From Desulfobacterales bacterium (lineage in GTDB: Bacteria; Desulfobacterota; Desulfobacteria; Desulfobacterales; C00003106): 6,358 nucleotides of DNA. Below the pieces are notes generated by a model. It was not told where the DNA came from. It saw nothing but the letters and a program-made list of their open reading frames with translations, and ran no database searches. The translations under genes and the position numbers were made by a program. Shown here piece after piece: positions 1-5,752 of the stretch. How positions within the stretch are numbered: position 1 is the first letter of the stretch; each line of letters opens with the position of its first letter. Where the stretch lies: NCBI GenBank assembly GCA_030594505.1, contig JAUVFC010000102.1, positions 1 to 6,358 of the forward strand. The letters run 5' to 3'.

Positions 1-897
1 CATTGCATCGCGGGCATTAATACATAAGTTCAGCAGGATCTGTTCGATTTGTGATGTATCTGCCTCGACTGTCCATAAATCCGGGGCGAGCGATTTTTCT
101 ATTTGGATTTTTTTGGTTATGGTTCTTCCAAGGATGTGAAGTGTCTCCTCAATTGCCCGATTGAGATTGATGGTTTGGAACTGATACTTGCCGCCACGGC
201 TAAAGGCCAGGAGCTGTTGTGTCAGCCCGGCCGCCTTGACAGCCGATTGTTCTATCGTATTTGCATACTTATAGATGGAGTTATTGGGGTCGATCTTGAT
301 TTTGAGAAGAGATGCATATCCGAGAATACCGCTTAAGATGTTATTAAAGTCATGGGCGATCCCACCTGCCAGGGTACCCATCGACTCCATCTTCTGCGCG
401 TGCAGGAGCTGTTTTTGCGTTGATTTCAATTCCTTGATAGTCCTGTCTAATTCGACATTTCTTTCAGCCAGGTTATTACGGGAAATTTCCAGGTCGGACA
501 TGATTTTCTTAAGGGGCGAAATATCCCGAAACACATGCATATAGCCGACGACCTCACCGGATGAGTCCGCGAGGAGCGAAGCGCTGATGAGTATGGTGGG
601 CTTATCCCTGCAGGCAGTGGTTATGACCGTCTCGATATTAAAGATATTTTTACTGGAATCGAGCGCCCTCTTGATAGGGCATTCCGTTTCACAAATGTCG
701 GACTTCAGGACATCTTTGCAGTACATTCCCAGGGCTTCCTGGGGTCTGAATCCTGTTATTTTGCTCGATGCCAGGTTAAAATAGTTGATCCGCATTTGAC
801 GGTCGGTGGTAAAGACCGCATCCGGCAAGGAATGGAGTATTTGGTACGCACTGACTTCTGAAGACCATTTAATTGTCTTATCCTTTTTAAGACTCAT
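1..897 (-). CDS. PAS-domain sensor histidine kinase, 3' end cut off by the window edge
   Basis: The minus-strand frame from ATG at 897 stays open to base 1, giving 299 residues with no stop. An in-frame TAG at 903-901 makes this ATG the first possible start; the ribosome site is weak (AGGGT beside the ATG). Residues about 18-127 form a PAS domain containing cysteines C60, C69 and C73 (C-X8-C-X3-C) plus C96. Residues about 128-172 look like a coiled-coil linker. The HisKA H-box is GGIAHDFNNIL with phospho-acceptor H182. The ATPase domain begins near 265 and shows the N-box (QILLNLCINARDAM, N290 and N294) before the edge. No membrane segment is seen, so it is probably a cytoplasmic autophosphorylating kinase. 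H-boxes of this AHDFNN type often belong to hybrid kinases with a C-terminal receiver, which cannot be checked here. It starts 9 nt after the V4R-like gene, so the two are probably cotranscribed. Kinase identity is firm; the signal is unknown. Confidence 0.93.
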   Translation of the reverse strand, partial: MSLKKDKTIKWSSEVSAYQILHSLPDAVFTTDRQMRINYFNLASSKITGFRPQEALGMYCKDVLKSDICETECPIKRALDSSKNIFNIETVITTACRDKPTILISASLLADSSGEVVGYMHVFRDISPLKKIMSDLEISRNNLAERNVELDRTIKELKSTQKQLLHAQKMESMGTLAGGIAHDFNNILSGILGYASLLKIKIDPNNSIYKYANTIEQSAVKAAGLTQQLLAFSRGGKYQFQTINLNRAIEETLHILGRTITKKIQIEKSLAPDLWTVEADTSQIEQILLNLCINARDAM

Positions 898-906
898 ACC
901 CTATTT

Positions 907-1512
907 TTACCTTGACTGGTGAAGCTCGGCTACGAATTTGCAGGCGGGATGATCCATGGAACGGCACATTACCTCTCTTGAAATAAATGTCCCCATGCCG
1001 TTTGGGTACTTGGGAGCATAGACAAGGTCCATATAGGAGGCATTGCAGGCATTGAACATATAACATCGTCCTCGAGGTTGAGGACCGTATTCTTCCAAAT
1101 AACGACCCGGATCATAAGCGTTTTTTACTGTAGTGACAAGTTTTTCCCCGGGGATTAATTCTTCCACTTCAATATAACCGATGCCAAATACATTCGTAAA
1201 AGCCACTAAGGCGTGGACCTCGTCCTCCGGTGTTTTTATCATGGGAAGAATAAGATCCCGCCAATGCATTGAGGACCGTGCTCCATGGAATGTATGATAG
1301 GCACACTCCAGAACTGCGTCGTAGAGATTTTGCTCCACCGCCCGGGCTTCTTTATCGTCCACCATACGGATGATTTTTGAGACCAATTGAAAAAAGAATT
1401 CATTGTAATTCATGGCCACGTATACGCCAAATGCGGCCATAATACCTTTTTCATTACTCGCAATCGGAAGGCTTGAAGCTATTTCTATAATTTTTTTGCT
1501 ATCAATCGCCAT
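907..1512 (-). CDS. V4R-like small ligand-binding domain protein (second of pair)
   Basis: This is a 201-residue soluble protein with no signal peptide or membrane segment. The start is ATG at 1512, inside the 3' end of the upstream gene (11-nt overlap, 1502-1512). An in-frame ATG at 1548 would add 12 residues but lies deeper in the upstream gene with no ribosome site, so it is less likely. The N-terminal part is helical (YNEFFFQLVSKIIRM, then an alanine- and glutamate-rich helix). The C-terminal part contains GRCYMFNACNASYMD and ends in a cysteine pair in REVMCRSMDHPACKFV. That ending resembles the E-x2-C-x7-C-x-F close of V4R/XylR_N domains, which bind small hydrophobic or aromatic ligands or metal in characterised members. 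The overall layout parallels the upstream V4R gene, suggesting a diverged paralogue, perhaps a partner in a heterodimer. I cannot name its ligand. The family call is moderate; that it is a real gene is near certain given the tight operon. Confidence 0.72.
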   Translation of the reverse strand: MAIDSKKIIEIASSLPIASNEKGIMAAFGVYVAMNYNEFFFQLVSKIIRMVDDKEARAVEQNLYDAVLECAYHTFHGARSSMHWRDLILPMIKTPEDEVHALVAFTNVFGIGYIEVEELIPGEKLVTTVKNAYDPGRYLEEYGPQPRGRCYMFNACNASYMDLVYAPKYPNGMGTFISREVMCRSMDHPACKFVAELHQSR

Positions 1513-2029
1513 TTGATTTCTTTGATACAATAAATTCACAGTAATCATGGCCTAACATCATGCACTCTGTTTCCTTTACTTCATACGTGTCCGGAGCAGC
1601 ATTAAAAATTGCGCCAAGTATCCCTGCGATGTATCCGCACGTAAAGTAACAGACAGGGGTTGCCCTCCGGCCATACTTTGCCAGCCACGATACTACATAA
1701 TAAGAAGAGTCGGCATAAGCGCTTCCGCCATCGGCGGTAAGTTTGCCTAAGTCGAGTCTTCCAAAACCCATCAACCGGTAAAGTTCCGCCGCTTCCTGTA
1801 AAGCTGCCTCGGCTGTCAGCTCCTGTAACTCATTAGACAGACAATTCTTAAAATTTTTAAAAAATTCCTCAGCCGCTGTTTCTACTAATACCTTGTGCGC
1901 GTCTATATTGGGGGTACTTTCGATCGCCTTTAGCAGGCCGCAGTTGTAGTGGTGACAGTGGAGAGACACCAGTGACCCATTGAGTTCCATAATGTTATTG
2001 TCAGGGTCAAATTTTAGTGAAAAGGGCAT
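1502..2029 (-). CDS. V4R-domain (4-vinyl reductase type) hydrocarbon-binding-like protein
   Basis: This 175-residue soluble protein is the first gene of the minus-strand operon. The C-terminal half matches the V4R/XylR_N pattern: SYYVVSWLAKYG, then PVCYFTCGYIAGILGAIF, then the diagnostic ending KETECMMLGHDYCEFIV with C156 and C164. It has seven cysteines in all (25, 30, 63, 127, 131, 156, 164) and an N-terminal HCHHYNC cluster at residues 24-30 that could hold a metal. V4R domains occur as free-standing proteins and as ligand-sensing N-terminal domains of XylR/DmpR-type regulators, where they bind aromatic effectors. Here there is no attached output domain. Position ahead of a V4R-like protein and a PAS kinase suggests a separate ligand sensor feeding the kinase, which is inference. 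ATG at 2029 is preceded by a weak AAGG ribosome site 10 nt upstream. An enzymatic role in tetrapyrrole or aromatic metabolism cannot be excluded. Confidence 0.8.
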   Translation of the reverse strand: MPFSLKFDPDNNIMELNGSLVSLHCHHYNCGLLKAIESTPNIDAHKVLVETAAEEFFKNFKNCLSNELQELTAEAALQEAAELYRLMGFGRLDLGKLTADGGSAYADSSYYVVSWLAKYGRRATPVCYFTCGYIAGILGAIFNAAPDTYEVKETECMMLGHDYCEFIVSKKSNGD

Positions 2030-2051
2030 AATAACGTTGCCTTAGTTGATC

Positions 2052-2163
2052 TTATTTTTCATAAGATATCTATTAGGTAACACGATAATTCTCCGAAATG
2101 AGGTTGATACGCAGAAATCTCAAGTTTATTTTTTATAATATATCTATTAAGTAACACGATAAT
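2052..2163. repeat. Two 38-nt direct repeats upstream of the V4R operon, possible operators
   Basis: Copies lie at 2052-2089 and 2126-2163 and agree at 35 of 38 positions. They share the core CTATTARGTAACACGATAAT. The start-to-start distance is 74 nt, close to seven helical turns, so bound proteins would sit on the same DNA face. Each copy contains an imperfect dyad (TATC on the left, GATA on the right, around TTARGTAA). They lie 23 and 97 nt upstream of the V4R ATG and more than 200 nt from aspS, so they more plausibly serve the operon. The sequence is plain; operator function is inferred. Confidence 0.6.
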
Positions 2164-2169
2164 AGTCAA
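2141..2169 (-). promoter_or_regulatory. Possible sigma70-type promoter for the V4R-kinase operon
   Basis: On the minus strand TTGACT (2169-2164) is followed at 17 nt by TAGATA (2146-2141), a weak -10. A better -10 by sequence (TATATT) lies 4 nt further on but is badly spaced. The upstream 38-nt repeat covers the whole spacer and -10, so a protein bound there would compete with or contact RNA polymerase. The predicted leader is about 100 nt and contains the second repeat copy. Low confidence because the -10 is poor. Confidence 0.3.
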
Positions 2170-2284
2170 GCTAAAAACTTGCTGATCTTTTTTGAAAAAC
2201 CGCTTTCGACAGAACCCAAGCCGAAAAGGTCACCAAAAAATTGGAGGATATCCTGTTGTATTTTTTTGAAATAATCAAATTTTA

Positions 2285-2315
2285 TTGACTTCCATACCCC
2301 TTTGCGTTAAACAAT
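2285..2315 (+). promoter_or_regulatory. Probable promoter of aspS
   Basis: TTGACT at 2285-2290 matches the -35 consensus at 5 of 6 positions. The -10 is ambiguous: TTAAAC at 2307-2312 (16-nt spacer) or AACAAT at 2310-2315 (19-nt spacer). It is the best candidate in the AT-rich stretch before aspS and would give a leader of about 50 nt. Confidence 0.42.
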
Positions 2316-2340
2316 AACGTTTTTATTTTGTGATTTTTGA

Positions 2341-2370
2341 AAGGACGACCTTTGGGGTCGAATTGAAAAA
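2341..2370 (+). promoter_or_regulatory. aspS leader: displaced Shine-Dalgarno followed by a small hairpin
   Basis: AAGGA at 2341-2345 is the only good ribosome-binding sequence before the aspS ATG, but it lies 25 nt upstream, too far for normal use. Between them CGACC (2346-2350) and GGTCG (2356-2360) form a 5-bp GC-rich stem with loop TTTGG. Folding the 15-nt hairpin out would leave about 10 nt between AAGGA and the ATG. Base pairing is direct; the bridging role is inference. Confidence 0.4.
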
Positions 2371-4149
2371 ATGATGAAACGGACCCATCACTGTAATGAG
2401 TTGAGCACAGCCGATTTAAACTCTGAAGTAGTCCTTGCCGGTTGGGTTCAGCGCCGCAGGGACCACGGCGGCCTGATCTTTGTTGATCTGCGGGACCGGG
2501 AAGGGGTTACCCAGGTGGTCTTTAGCCCCGAGGTCGACAATGATGTTCACCAGCAGGCGCATGTGATCCGGAATGAGTTTGTTCTGTGCGTCCGCGGGAA
2601 AGTGGATCGGAGACCCGAAGGAATGGTCAATCCAAAATTAAAGACCGGCGAAATTGAGATATTGGTTTCAGAGTTGGAGATATCAAACAAGGCCAAAACC
2701 CCTCCTTTTGTGATAGAAGAGAAAACGGAAGTATCTGAAAATATTCGGCTTCGTTATCGTTATCTCGATTTGCGTCGTTCAGCGCTTCAGAAGAACTTCA
2801 TCCTTAGGCACCGGGCGGCCACTCTAATACGCGACTATCTAAACAACAATGGTTTTGTCGATGTTGAAACCCCTGTTCTCACCAGGAGCACGCCGGAAGG
2901 TGCGCGTGACTATCTGGTTCCAAGCAGGGTCAATCCCGGTACTTTTTATGCCCTTCCCCAATCTCCTCAGATTTTTAAACAGCTTCTGATGATAGGAGGG
3001 ATAGACCGTTATTATCAAATAGTGAAGTGTTTTCGAGATGAGGACCTCAGGGCTGACCGTCAGCCGGAATTTACCCAAATAGACATTGAGATGTCTTTTG
3101 TAGACGAAGACGATATCATGACAATGTCGGAAGGGATGCTTGGGGCGCTGTTCAAAAAACTCCTCGATATATCCATTAAACGGCCCTTCAGACGTCTTAC
3201 CTACCAGGAGGCTACAGACAGATATGGATTAGACAAACCTGATCTGCGTTTTGATTTAGAGCTGAAAGATGTTTCGGACATTGTAGCAAGCTCTCAATTC
3301 AAACTCTTTGCCGACTGTGTAAAAAAAGGCGGGAGGGTCAAAGCAGTCAATGCTAAGGGATGCATTAATTTTTCACGCAAAGAAATCGATGATCTTACCG
3401 GATTTGTTGCTGTTTACAGGGCAAAAGGGCTTGCCTGGATCAAGATAAAACCGGATGAGTGGCAGTCTCCTATCGCAAAATTCTTTAGTGATACGGAAAA
3501 ACAAGCTCTCGCCGAGCGGCTCCATGTCGAGCCTGGTGATCTGATCTTCTTTGTTGCCGATGATATTAAGGTGGTCAACGAAGCGCTTGGCCAACTTAGA
3601 AACCACCTTGGCCACAAATTAAAACTGGTCGACAAAAACAGGTTTGAATTTTGCTGGATAACACATTTCCCGTTGCTGGAGTATGATGAAGAGGAAAAAC
3701 GGAATGTAGCGCTGCATCACCCCTTTACCGCCCCTTTTCCGGAGGAGGTGGATCTCTTGGAAAAAGACCCGCTTGCCGTTCGCTCACGGGCGTATGACAT
3801 GGTGTTGAACGGTACGGAAATAGGGGGAGGATCTATCCGTATCCACCAAAGAAAGCTCCAGGAACGAGTCTTTAAGGCATTGAATATCGACAGGGAGACC
3901 TATGAGCACAAGTTCGGTTTTTTGCTCGAGGCCCTCGAATACGGCGCTCCGCCACATGGAGGTATTGCCTTTGGATTTGATCGCCTGGTCATGATATTGT
4001 GTAATGAGGAATCGATCAGGGATGTGATCGCTTTTCCAAAGACCCAAAAAGCGGCCTGTCTCTTGACAGGCGCACCGGAAGAAGTGGATATGGCTCAACT
4101 AAAAGAGTTGTCTCTGAAGACGCGGACAGTTAAGGGATCGGAGAATTAA
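2371..4149 (+). CDS. aspS: Aspartyl-tRNA synthetase, probably non-discriminating type
   Basis: This class II synthetase charges tRNA-Asp with aspartate in the cytoplasm. Its 592 residues match the usual bacterial length of about 590. An OB-fold anticodon-binding domain covers residues about 1-108. Motif 1 lies around 160-186 (ETPVLTRSTPEGARDYLVPS). Motif 2 is FRDEDLRADRQPEFTQID at 221-238. The bacterial GAD insertion spans about 290-415. GTEIGGGSIRIH is at 481-492, and motif 3 at 529-541 contains GFDRL with R538. In the anticodon domain H32 follows RRRD where E. coli has leucine, and G84 lies in RRPEGMVN. These correspond to H31 and G83, linked to relaxed tRNA specificity in Pseudomonas aeruginosa. 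The enzyme may therefore also make Asp-tRNA-Asn for GatCAB. Two adjacent ATGs (2371 and 2374) are possible starts. The gene is divergent from the V4R operon and converges on the cytochrome gene. Confidence 0.97.
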   Translation: MMKRTHHCNELSTADLNSEVVLAGWVQRRRDHGGLIFVDLRDREGVTQVVFSPEVDNDVHQQAHVIRNEFVLCVRGKVDRRPEGMVNPKLKTGEIEILVSELEISNKAKTPPFVIEEKTEVSENIRLRYRYLDLRRSALQKNFILRHRAATLIRDYLNNNGFVDVETPVLTRSTPEGARDYLVPSRVNPGTFYALPQSPQIFKQLLMIGGIDRYYQIVKCFRDEDLRADRQPEFTQIDIEMSFVDEDDIMTMSEGMLGALFKKLLDISIKRPFRRLTYQEATDRYGLDKPDLRFDLELKDVSDIVASSQFKLFADCVKKGGRVKAVNAKGCINFSRKEIDDLTGFVAVYRAKGLAWIKIKPDEWQSPIAKFFSDTEKQALAERLHVEPGDLIFFVADDIKVVNEALGQLRNHLGHKLKLVDKNRFEFCWITHFPLLEYDEEEKRNVALHHPFTAPFPEEVDLLEKDPLAVRSRAYDMVLNGTEIGGGSIRIHQRKLQERVFKALNIDRETYEHKFGFLLEALEYGAPPHGGIAFGFDRLVMILCNEESIRDVIAFPKTQKAACLLTGAPEEVDMAQLKELSLKTRTVKGSEN

Positions 4150-4200
4150 GGGATAATTCTCGGACAGCCTCATAGGGCTTCCTGAAAATCCGTATAAATA

Positions 4201-4244
4201 ACAAAAGGCAAGCCCGAAGGTTTGCCTTTTGTGGTTGATTTTTT
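4201..4244. terminator. Bidirectional intrinsic terminator between aspS and the cytochrome gene
   Basis: ACAAAAGGCAA (4201-4211) pairs perfectly with TTGCCTTTTGT (4222-4232). A G-U pair (4212/4221) and two G-C pairs extend the stem around a CGAA loop at 4215-4218. A run of six T at 4239-4244 follows on the plus strand, set off from the stem by 6 nt. On the minus strand the loop reads UUCG closed by C-G, the very stable tetraloop, and TATTTATA follows the stem directly. It lies 51 nt after the aspS stop and 24 nt past the cytochrome stop, so it can serve both convergent transcripts. Confidence 0.88.
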
Positions 4245-4255
4245 AATTTGTTGCT

Positions 4256-4699
4256 TTACTTTTCGGGTGGTTTAGGATGGCACTTGGTGCATGAAGTAGG
4301 ACCGGTCGGTTTTTCCGCCTTTTTCAGCTCCTTGTGGCACCCAACGCAGTTTGCATGGATTGCCCAGTAATGGGAAGCGATCTTTTGCTCCTTGGTCAGG
4401 TCCTTCCCCTTTGGTTTCTTGGGATCCTTGTGACATGCCTCGCACTTCTTTACTGCCTGGCCCTCTTTCCACACGTTCTTGCCACCTTCATACTCGTGAT
4501 GACAGTCCGCACAGGCGATCTTGTAATCAGCAGCATGCTTCTTGTGGGTAAACGGTTGATGTAATTTTTTGGCTTCCTTATAAACCGTTGACTTCATGGT
4601 GAACGTATCAGGGACATCACTTGCCTGCACACCTGAAACAACAAACAGGGTCCCGAAAGCCAAGATTCCGAGTGTTACCAATAAAGATCTCTTCTTCAT
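4256..4699 (-). CDS. Secreted tetraheme cytochrome c, class III (cytochrome c3 family)
   Basis: A periplasmic electron carrier of 147 residues. The N-terminus MKKRSLLVTL plus a hydrophobic stretch ending VQA (cleavage about residue 26) is a Sec signal peptide without a twin-arginine motif. Four CXXCH haem sites follow: CADCH (63-67), CEACH (86-90), CVGCH (118-122) and CTKCH (137-141). Distal ligands of the c3 pattern are present: H52 and H55 in FTHKKH, H68 directly after the first site, and H115 before the third, so all four haems can be bis-histidine. The mature chain is about 121 residues, usual for c3, and lysine-rich. Cytochrome c3 passes electrons from periplasmic hydrogenases or formate dehydrogenases to transmembrane complexes in sulfate reducers; the partner here is unknown. 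A strong ribosome site, AAGGGGGTGA at 4718-4709, lies 9 nt before the ATG. It has its own promoter and ends at the shared terminator. Confidence 0.95.
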   Translation of the reverse strand: MKKRSLLVTLGILAFGTLFVVSGVQASDVPDTFTMKSTVYKEAKKLHQPFTHKKHAADYKIACADCHHEYEGGKNVWKEGQAVKKCEACHKDPKKPKGKDLTKEQKIASHYWAIHANCVGCHKELKKAEKPTGPTSCTKCHPKPPEK

Positions 4700-4779
4700 A
4701 TAATCGTTTCACCCCCTTTCATCATAAATATTATGTAAACACCGATCAGTTAAGATTTAGAAAACCGGCGCTGAAAAAC

Positions 4780-4879
4780 TTGCAAAATCTCCAGTGCCAT
4801 ACTTATTAATATAACTTTTACTTATAGGCATAGCAAGTCAAATGTCCAATGTCAAGACGAGACCTTTGCAAAATCGCCA
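4780..4879. repeat. 14-nt direct repeat flanking the cytochrome promoter
   Basis: TTGCAAAATCTCCA at 4780-4793 and TTGCAAAATCGCCA at 4866-4879 differ at one base. The right copy is the start of the hairpin-rich repeat at 4859-5010. The left copy is isolated and lies just inside the predicted cytochrome leader, so the pair brackets the promoter at 4808-4836. It may be paired regulatory sites or a solo scrap of the repeat family. Confidence 0.4.
4808..4836 (-). promoter_or_regulatory. Sigma70-type promoter of the cytochrome c3 gene
   Basis: On the minus strand TTGCTA (4836-4831, 4 of 6 to consensus) is followed by a 17-nt spacer and TATATT (4813-4808, 5 of 6). Transcription would start near 4801, giving a leader of about 100 nt before the ATG at 4699. 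A TTGACA lies about 15 nt further upstream but lacks a convincing -10. Confidence 0.6.
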
Positions 4880-5010
4880 TTTTTCCGTGATGCGGCGTCA
4901 GGCTCCAAATTTTGCACGGAGTGAAGCGTCAGCGCTGTCCTCGAAATACTTAATGTATTCCAAGGGGTTGTCCCGTTAACTAACGGGGATAAAATTCTCG
5001 CTTGCCTGAC
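4859..5010. repeat. Hairpin-rich intergenic repeat, copy 1 (apparently degenerate)
   Basis: It begins GAGACCTTTGCAAAATCG (4859-4876) and shares two blocks with the element at 6147-6289 in the same order and orientation: GCGTCAGGCTC (4895-4905) and TCCTCGAAATAC with GTATTCC (4938-4961), the latter a small AATAC/GTATT hairpin. Internal pairings include GTCAGGC (4897-4903) with GCCTGAC (5004-5010), TGCAAAAT (4867-4874) with ATTTTGCA (4909-4916), and CCCGTT (4972-4977) with AACGGG (4982-4987). No matching right terminal arm for GAGACCTTTGC is present, so the copy is truncated or rearranged. It has no coding capacity. Lying just past the tatC stop, it could act as a 3' structure for the tat message. 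Confidence 0.65.
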
Positions 5011-5023
5011 AAAAAAAATCGGA

Positions 5024-5752
5024 TTATTCCTCCTTTTTCTTGCTGAACATCATTGCCGCGAGTATGCTCAATTCGTAGAGGAGCATCAATGGGCCGGCCA
5101 TCATGAGCTGGGTTACCACATCAGGGGGGGTAAGGATAGCGGCAAAAACAAAAAATATTATAATCACATACTTCCGATAGGCCTTCAACTGAGCGATATT
5201 CACTACGCCCAACTTTATCAATATGATAATAAAGAGCGGCATCTCGAAAACAATCCCAAAGGCAAGCAGAAGCTTTGAAGAAAAACCGAGGTATTCCCTG
5301 ATAGAAGGCATAGGGCGAATAAATTCAGATGAAAAGCCCAGAAAGAACTTAAATCCAAAAGGAAAAACTATGAAATAACCGAACAGGGCGCCACCCGCAA
5401 AGAATATGGAAGAAAGCACGACCGCAGGCAGGACGGTACGCCTTTCTTTTTCATAGAGTCCCGGCATTATAAACATCCATATTTGATAAAAAATAACCGG
5501 GACGGCAAGGAGTATAGCTGCCAGGAGCGCCACTTTAAGGTAGGTAAAAAATGCGTCAGGAAGTCCGGTATAGATCAGCTTGTCGCCAGGCGGCATGACG
5601 GCAATGAGAGGACCCATGAGAATCTCAAAGAGTTTTTTGGAAAAACCATAACAGATGGCAAAGCATACGCCGACAGCGATAAAACAGACGATCAGGCGTT
5701 TCCTGAGTTCTTCGAGGTGGCTGGTAAAAGGGCGCTTGACATCATTCTCCAT
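5024..5752 (-). CDS. tatC: Sec-independent protein translocase subunit TatC
   Basis: TatC is the inner-membrane receptor that, with TatB, recognises twin-arginine signal peptides of folded export substrates. The 242 residues give about six hydrophobic segments (roughly 20-37, 72-92, 108-133, 158-182, 193-207 and 213-235), as in the family. Conserved positions coincide with E. coli TatC numbering: E15 in HLEELRKRL, F94 and E103 in QIWMFIMPGLYEKERR, E170 in FGIVFEMP and D211 in TPPDVVTQ. The signal-peptide binding residues are therefore intact. The C-terminus is the charged tail SKKKEE. ATG at 5752 overlaps the tatB stop by 11 nt and is preceded by AAGGAG with 9 nt spacing, so the two are cotranscribed. 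No Tat substrate is encoded in the window. The T-run just past the stop has no clear hairpin before it; the repeat beyond may supply 3' structure. Confidence 0.97.
   Translation of the reverse strand: MENDVKRPFTSHLEELRKRLIVCFIAVGVCFAICYGFSKKLFEILMGPLIAVMPPGDKLIYTGLPDAFFTYLKVALLAAILLAVPVIFYQIWMFIMPGLYEKERRTVLPAVVLSSIFFAGGALFGYFIVFPFGFKFFLGFSSEFIRPMPSIREYLGFSSKLLLAFGIVFEMPLFIIILIKLGVVNIAQLKAYRKYVIIIFFVFAAILTPPDVVTQLMMAGPLMLLYELSILAAMMFSKKKEE

Noticed and set aside
103..784. Open frames on the plus strand opposite the histidine kinase
   Set aside because: The minus frame encodes a clear PAS/HisKA protein throughout; the plus frames are short, overlap one another and resemble no family.
1513..1548. 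Longer start for the second V4R-like protein at ATG 1548
   Set aside because: It adds 12 residues lying wholly within the upstream coding region and has no ribosome site; ATG 1512 gives an ordinary operon overlap.
2245..2254. Perfect 10-bp palindrome AGGATATCCT followed by a T-run before aspS
   Set aside because: The stem has no loop and is too short for a terminator, and no upstream plus-strand gene needs one.
4150..4200. AGCC/GGCT mini-hairpin just after the aspS stop as a separate terminator
   Set aside because: Only 4 bp with no T-run; the strong hairpin at 4201-4232 explains termination.
4256..4699. Cytochrome as a Tat substrate because tatBC is nearby
   Set aside because: The signal peptide begins MKKRSLLV with no twin-arginine motif, and c-type cytochromes are exported unfolded by Sec for haem attachment.
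4780..4799. Apparent sigma54 promoter (TGGCAC ... TTGC) upstream of the cytochrome gene on the minus strand
   Set aside because: The GG and GC dinucleotides are 13 nt apart instead of the required 10, and a properly spaced sigma70-type promoter lies just upstream.
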